This document shows, piece by piece, positions 61,608 to 64,000 of a stretch of 64,000 nucleotides of DNA; position 1 is the stretch's first letter; each line of letters opens with the position of its first letter. Source of the stretch: Leptothrix sp. (in: b-proteobacteria) (GTDB lineage Bacteria; Pseudomonadota; Gammaproteobacteria; Burkholderiales; Burkholderiaceae_C); assembly GCA_013822685.1 (NCBI GenBank), contig PNKV01000009.1, positions 98,752 to 162,751 on the forward strand, written 5' to 3'. The translations under genes and the position numbers were made by a program. Under the pieces are notes generated by a model, which did no database searches, was not told the DNA's origin, and worked only from the letters and a program-made list of their open reading frames with translations.

Positions 61608-64000
61608 CTAGCCTGGCATCTTGAGGATGCCGAGGATGCCCTGCAGCGGGATGCGCACCCAGTCGGGGCGATTGTTCAGCTCATAGCGCAATTCGTACAG
61701 CGCTTTTTCAAGTTCGAACAAACCTAACAAACCTTGCCCCGCCTCAAGGGCTTCATGAAGTCCGGCCCCCTGCGTGGCTTGCGCATAGGCCGTCAGGAAG
61801 GCGGCCCGGGCCTGGGCCTCCCACTCGGCGGCAAAGGGGGCGAGGGTGTTCAGCTCTTCATCGTTCACGGCCGAGCCGCGCAGGGCGCTCACCCTGGCAT
61901 AGCTGAACGAGCGAAGCATGCCGGCCACGTCGCGCAAGGGCGATTGCTTGACGCGCCGCTCTTCGAAGCCGCGGCCTGGCTCGCCTTCAAAGTCGATGAT
62001 GACGAAATCATTCTTGGTGAGCAGGACCTGCGCAAGGTGGTAATCACCATGGAAGCGCGTCTTGAGGGCGTGGGGCATGCCGGTGGTGAAGCGTTCGATG
62101 CGCTGCTGGATCTCGTGGCGCGCGGCCAGCACCTGGTGCGCTTCGGCCTGGGCTTCAACGCTGTCCAGTTGGCCCAGGCTGTTTTCCAGCAGCATGAGCA
62201 CGGACCGGGCATCGGCACTGATGTGCTGGCGGTAGGCCTGCAGGTCGATCGGTGTGAGGGGCTCGGGCTCGAAGGCGGGATTGCCGGTGCGCTGGGCCAG
62301 GGCCAGGTGCAATTGCGCCGTGCGCAGGCCCAGGGTTTCGACCAGGGCCAGGTAGGCGCCGTGCACCCCTTCGGGCACGGACTCGAGGCTGGTGCGGCGC
62401 ATCTCCAGGTAGCGCTGCAGGTAGCCGGTGGTGTAGGCCCAGCCATCGCCCTGGTTGGGCACATAGCCTTGCACGATCGACAAGGTCATGACCGTGCCAT
62501 CGTTGGCGGCGTACTCCAGCAGGCCGGCCACGGGCACGCAATGCGGGAACTTGACCACCTCGGTCAGGTGCCGGCCGATCTCGACTTCGGGGTTCAGGCC
62601 TGCCCGCACGCGGCGGTAGCCCTTGACGAAAAGACGCTCGTTCACCGTGACGATGGTGTTGCTGCTTTGCGCCTGCGGCTTGCCGATGGCCAAGCTCGCG
62701 AGTTCATCGCCGACCAGGGCATGGAAGGCCGTGGTGGCGCGAAAGCGCAGTTGGCCTTTGTCGGTTTCCAAGGTCTTGTTGGTGGCGATGGCCCGCAGCA
62801 GGGCGCGGCAGAAAACCTCGTCCGCGAAGGCATCGGCCATCAGGCCCACGCTGGCCTGCTGGCGAACCCGCGCCACGGCGGACGCGGCGAGGCTGCGCAT
62901 GCGGTCTTCGTCCTTGTCCTCCCAGGCCATGGCCAGGGGCAGGAAGTAGGCGGAGCCATCCTGGCCCGCCCCGTCGATGTCCACCACGGGCAGCAACCAG
63001 CTGTGGCGGCCTTCCTCCCACACGGCCGAATCCACAATGACCGCGTTCTTGATGGCCGCGCCCTTGGCGGCGTACCAGCGTTGCGTCTCGATGTAGCGCG
63101 GCAGCATCTGGTTCTCGAACTGGGCGCGGGTCTTGACGGCCAGGCCAATGCGCCAGGGCACCACCTGGTCGCGGAACAGGCTGAGCCAGCCATCGAACAG
63201 CACCAGCACGGGCAACTCTTCCGCGGGTGTTTGCTCACGGTGCCAACTGGGCACGCCCACATCGGTGCTCAGCTTGAACCAGTAAAAGCCGTGGGCGGGA
63301 ATGGTGAGCAGGTAGGGCAACTCGCCAATGGGCGGAAAGGCCGTGCGGCCGAGCATCTCGACTGGCACGCGGCCCTTGAAGCGGGACAAGTCCAGCTCAA
63401 CAGGCTGGGCCGAGCGGCTAAGGTTGGCCACGCACAGGATGGCGTCATCGCCGTGTTCGCGCAGGTAGGCCAGCACCTTGCGGTTGCCGGGCTTGAGGAA
63501 GTTGAGCTCGCCGCGGCCAAAGGCCTGGCTGGTCTGGCGCACGGCCAGCATGCGGCGCATCCAGTTGAGCAGCGATGAGGGGTCGCGCATTTGCGACTCG
63601 ACGTTGACGGCCTGGTAGCCATACACGGCATCCATGATGGGCGGCAGGTACAGCCGTTGCGGGTCGGCGCGCGAGAAGCCGGCGTTGCGATCGGGGCTCC
63701 ATTGCATGGGCGTGCGCACACCGTTGCGGTCGCCGATGAAGACGTTGTCGCCCATGCCCAGCTCATCGCCGTAATAGATGATGGGCGAGCCGCGCATCGA
63801 CAGCAGCAGGCTGTTCATCAGCTTAATGGTGTCGATGTTGTTTTCCATCAAAGGCGCCAGGCGCCGGCGGATGCCCAGGTTGATGCGCGCACGCGGGTCG
63901 GCCGCGTAGGTGGTGTACATGTAGTCGCGCTCTTTGCTGGTCACCATCTCCAGCGTGAGCTCATCGTGGTTGCGCAGGAAGATGGCCCACTGGCAGCTGT
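61608..64000 (-). CDS. treS: Trehalose synthase-maltokinase fusion (partial, 5' end outside window)
   Basis: About 797 codons are visible, opening at the edge with QWAIFLRNHDELTLEMVTSK, the C-terminal part of a GH13 trehalose synthase (then IIYYGDELGMGDNVFIGDRN and GVRTPMQWSPDRNAGFS). From ~residue 250 of the visible part a maltokinase domain follows: FENQMLPRYIETQRWYAAKG, TRFHGDYHLAQVLLTKNDFV, IIDFEGEPGRGFEERRVKQS. TreS interconverts maltose and trehalose; maltokinase makes maltose-1-phosphate for GlgE. The fusion is the common proteobacterial form. Confidence 0.95.
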   Translation of the reverse strand, partial: SCQWAIFLRNHDELTLEMVTSKERDYMYTTYAADPRARINLGIRRRLAPLMENNIDTIKLMNSLLLSMRGSPIIYYGDELGMGDNVFIGDRNGVRTPMQWSPDRNAGFSRADPQRLYLPPIMDAVYGYQAVNVESQMRDPSSLLNWMRRMLAVRQTSQAFGRGELNFLKPGNRKVLAYLREHGDDAILCVANLSRSAQPVELDLSRFKGRVPVEMLGRTAFPPIGELPYLLTIPAHGFYWFKLSTDVGVPSWHREQTPAEELPVLVLFDGWLSLFRDQVVPWRIGLAVKTRAQFENQMLPRYIETQRWYAAKGAAIKNAVIVDSAVWEEGRHSWLLPVVDIDGAGQDGSAYFLPLAMAWEDKDEDRMRSLAASAVARVRQQASVGLMADAFADEVFCRALLRAIATNKTLETDKGQLRFRATTAFHALVGDELASLAIGKPQAQSSNTIVTVNERLFVKGYRRVRAGLNPEVEIGRHLTEVVKFPHCVPVAGLLEYAANDGTVMTLSIVQGYVPNQGDGWAYTTGYLQRYLEMRRTSLESVPEGVHGAYLALVETLGLRTAQLHLALAQRTGNPAFEPEPLTPIDLQAYRQHISADARSVLMLLENSLGQLDSVEAQAEAHQVLAARHEIQQRIERFTTGMPHALKTRFHGDYHLAQVLLTKNDFVIIDFEGEPGRGFEERRVKQSPLRDVAGMLRSFSYARVSALRGSAVNDEELNTLAPFAAEWEAQARAAFLTAYAQATQGAGLHEALEAGQGLLGLFELEKALYELRYELNNRPDWVRIPLQGILGILKMPG

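Noticed and set aside
61734..63578. About 614-codon plus-strand open frame opposite TreS-maltokinase
   Set aside because: The same GC-driven shadow effect; the minus strand carries clear GH13 and maltokinase motifs.

Overview
The window reads as one contiguous piece of a high-GC betaproteobacterial chromosome, order Burkholderiales. The supporting features are the pilT/pilU locus beside yggS, an rplN-to-rplQ ribosomal block detached from the upstream S10 genes, the secB-gpsA-trmL neighbourhood, a PEP-CTERM protein, a true lipase with its foldase, and a TreS-maltokinase fusion. A Comamonadaceae or Aquabacterium/Leptothrix-type genus is my best guess; the genus is inference. I see no phage, insertion sequence, integrase, CRISPR array or restriction/defence island.

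Layout. 1-4.2 kb: yggS (cut by the window edge), pilT, a stand-alone cyclic-nucleotide-binding protein, pilU and a 3-hydroxyisobutyrate-dehydrogenase-type enzyme. 4.2-6.8 kb: BON lipoprotein, SIS protein and yraN, divergent from rsmI. 6.9-10.5 kb: secreted lipase, lipase foldase and tldD. 10.5-20.1 kb: spc and alpha ribosomal operons (L14, L24, L5, S14, S8, L6, L18, S5, L30, L15, SecY, IF-1, L36, S13, S11, S4, RpoA, L17), then initiator tRNA. 20.5-29.2 kb: ilvE, a zinc-finger protein, an ECF sigma/anti-sigma pair, purU, small cytoplasmic proteins, a membrane-anchored cytochrome c, tRNA-Arg(CCG), a HAF-repeat PEP-CTERM protein and a GAF-GGDEF protein.

29.2-51 kb is the metabolic accessory region. 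It holds a TetR-controlled, translationally coupled beta-oxidation operon on the minus strand (two acyl-CoA dehydrogenases, thiolase, FadB-type multienzyme, CoA transferase), two PilZ proteins, YceI, a large secreted serine hydrolase, and a MerR-controlled plus-strand operon. That operon is ordered SDR, biotin carboxylase beta subunit, acyl-CoA dehydrogenase, enoyl-CoA hydratase, biotin carboxylase alpha subunit, BKACE enzyme. Its order and one active-site residue point to geranyl-CoA-type carboxylation (acyclic terpenoid or methyl-branched acid breakdown) rather than leucine breakdown. The start of its alpha-subunit gene is preceded by a partial second copy of itself.

51-64 kb: an Aer-type PAS chemoreceptor, a NarL-type regulator with a multi-PAS kinase, an HDOD-GAF protein, trmL, gpsA, secB, and a carbohydrate/osmotic group (GH enzyme, MscS-family channel, TreS-maltokinase running off the right edge).

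Regulatory signals visible by eye include a near-consensus promoter whose -35 box overlaps the tldD stop codon and starts the spc operon, an internal promoter plus palindrome before rpsD, several stem-loops, paired operators around tetR and a LiuR-like palindrome. No wholly new system is evident. The most interesting leads are the carboxylase operon, with its lyase substitution and duplicated gene start, and the two operator sets.
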